A stretch of 23,325 bases of DNA. Origin: JAIOYV01 sp964388245. Lineage in GTDB: Bacteria; Bacteroidota; Bacteroidia; Bacteroidales; M50B96. The stretch covers positions 1 to 23,325 of the forward strand of contig CAYLZH010000043.1 of assembly GCA_964388245.1 (NCBI GenBank). Direction: 5' to 3'. Each line of letters starts with the position of its first letter. The first letter of the stretch is position 1. Below are positions 23,238 through 23,325 of this stretch, one piece after another. The notes beneath the pieces are model-generated. The model was given only the letters and a program-made list of their open reading frames with translations. It was not told the DNA's origin and searched no databases. Both the position numbers and the translations under genes were made by a program.

Positions 23238-23325
23238 TTTTAAAAGGCTTGTTTACAGTTGTTTAGCTTTTAAACTGTGCTTTCGATTAAGCACAAAAAA
23301 AAAGCATTCACACTTTGCAAAGAAC

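Noticed and set aside
23277..23303. Hairpin GTGCTT/AAGCAC next to an A run
   Set aside because: On the minus strand the T run precedes the hairpin, and on the plus strand the run is A, so neither orientation gives a terminator.

Overview
The window looks like a chromosomal segment from a Bacteroidota bacterium, probably in or near Bacteroidales/Marinilabiliales (the rank below phylum is inference). The evidence is the order tRNA-Thr, tuf, tRNA-Trp, secE, nusG, rplK, rplA, rplJ, rplL, rpoB, rpoC, DUF3467, the near absence of Shine-Dalgarno sequences before the ORFs, and candidate promoters of the Bacteroidota TAnnTTTG type. The sequence is AT-rich. No IS element, CRISPR array or phage gene was seen.

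Right part (about 10.0-23.2 kb, all minus strand): the core translation/transcription cluster. Two tRNAs flank tuf. They are followed by the preprotein translocase subunit SecE, antiterminator NusG, ribosomal proteins L11, L1, L10 and L7/L12, and the RNA polymerase beta and beta' subunits. Hairpins followed by T runs lie after tuf, between rplL and rpoB (a likely attenuator) and after rpoC (a likely terminator). A DUF3467 gene follows the last one.

Middle (about 8.2-10.0 kb): a secreted thioredoxin-like protein (minus) and a LacI-family regulator (plus) diverge from a 257-bp region. That region holds a perfect LacI-type palindrome, CAAACGTTTG. A 6-codon leader ORF with a strong SD overlaps the lacI-type start as ATGA.

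Left part (1-7.9 kb): an accessory surface-glycan locus. Operon A (minus) is ABC-2 permease (Wzm-like), ABC ATPase (Wzt-like) and a WbsX/GH99-like protein. Operon B (minus) is a second WbsX/GH99-like protein, a small P-loop kinase-like protein, a CitE/HpcH-like lyase and an SGNH-hydrolase-like protein. Between them a family-4-type glycosyltransferase runs on the plus strand; an assembly gap of 10 Ns breaks its reading frame. Together these suggest synthesis, trimming or decoration, and ABC export of a polysaccharide. The kinase, lyase and SGNH enzymes may supply or attach a non-sugar or unusual acidic group; this is inference. The locus probably continues to the left, because no initiating transferase is present.

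Three gene starts were moved from the longest ORF: secE (out of tRNA-Trp), the second wbsX (out of the ABC ATPase gene) and the glycosyltransferase (from a TTG upstream of a candidate promoter).
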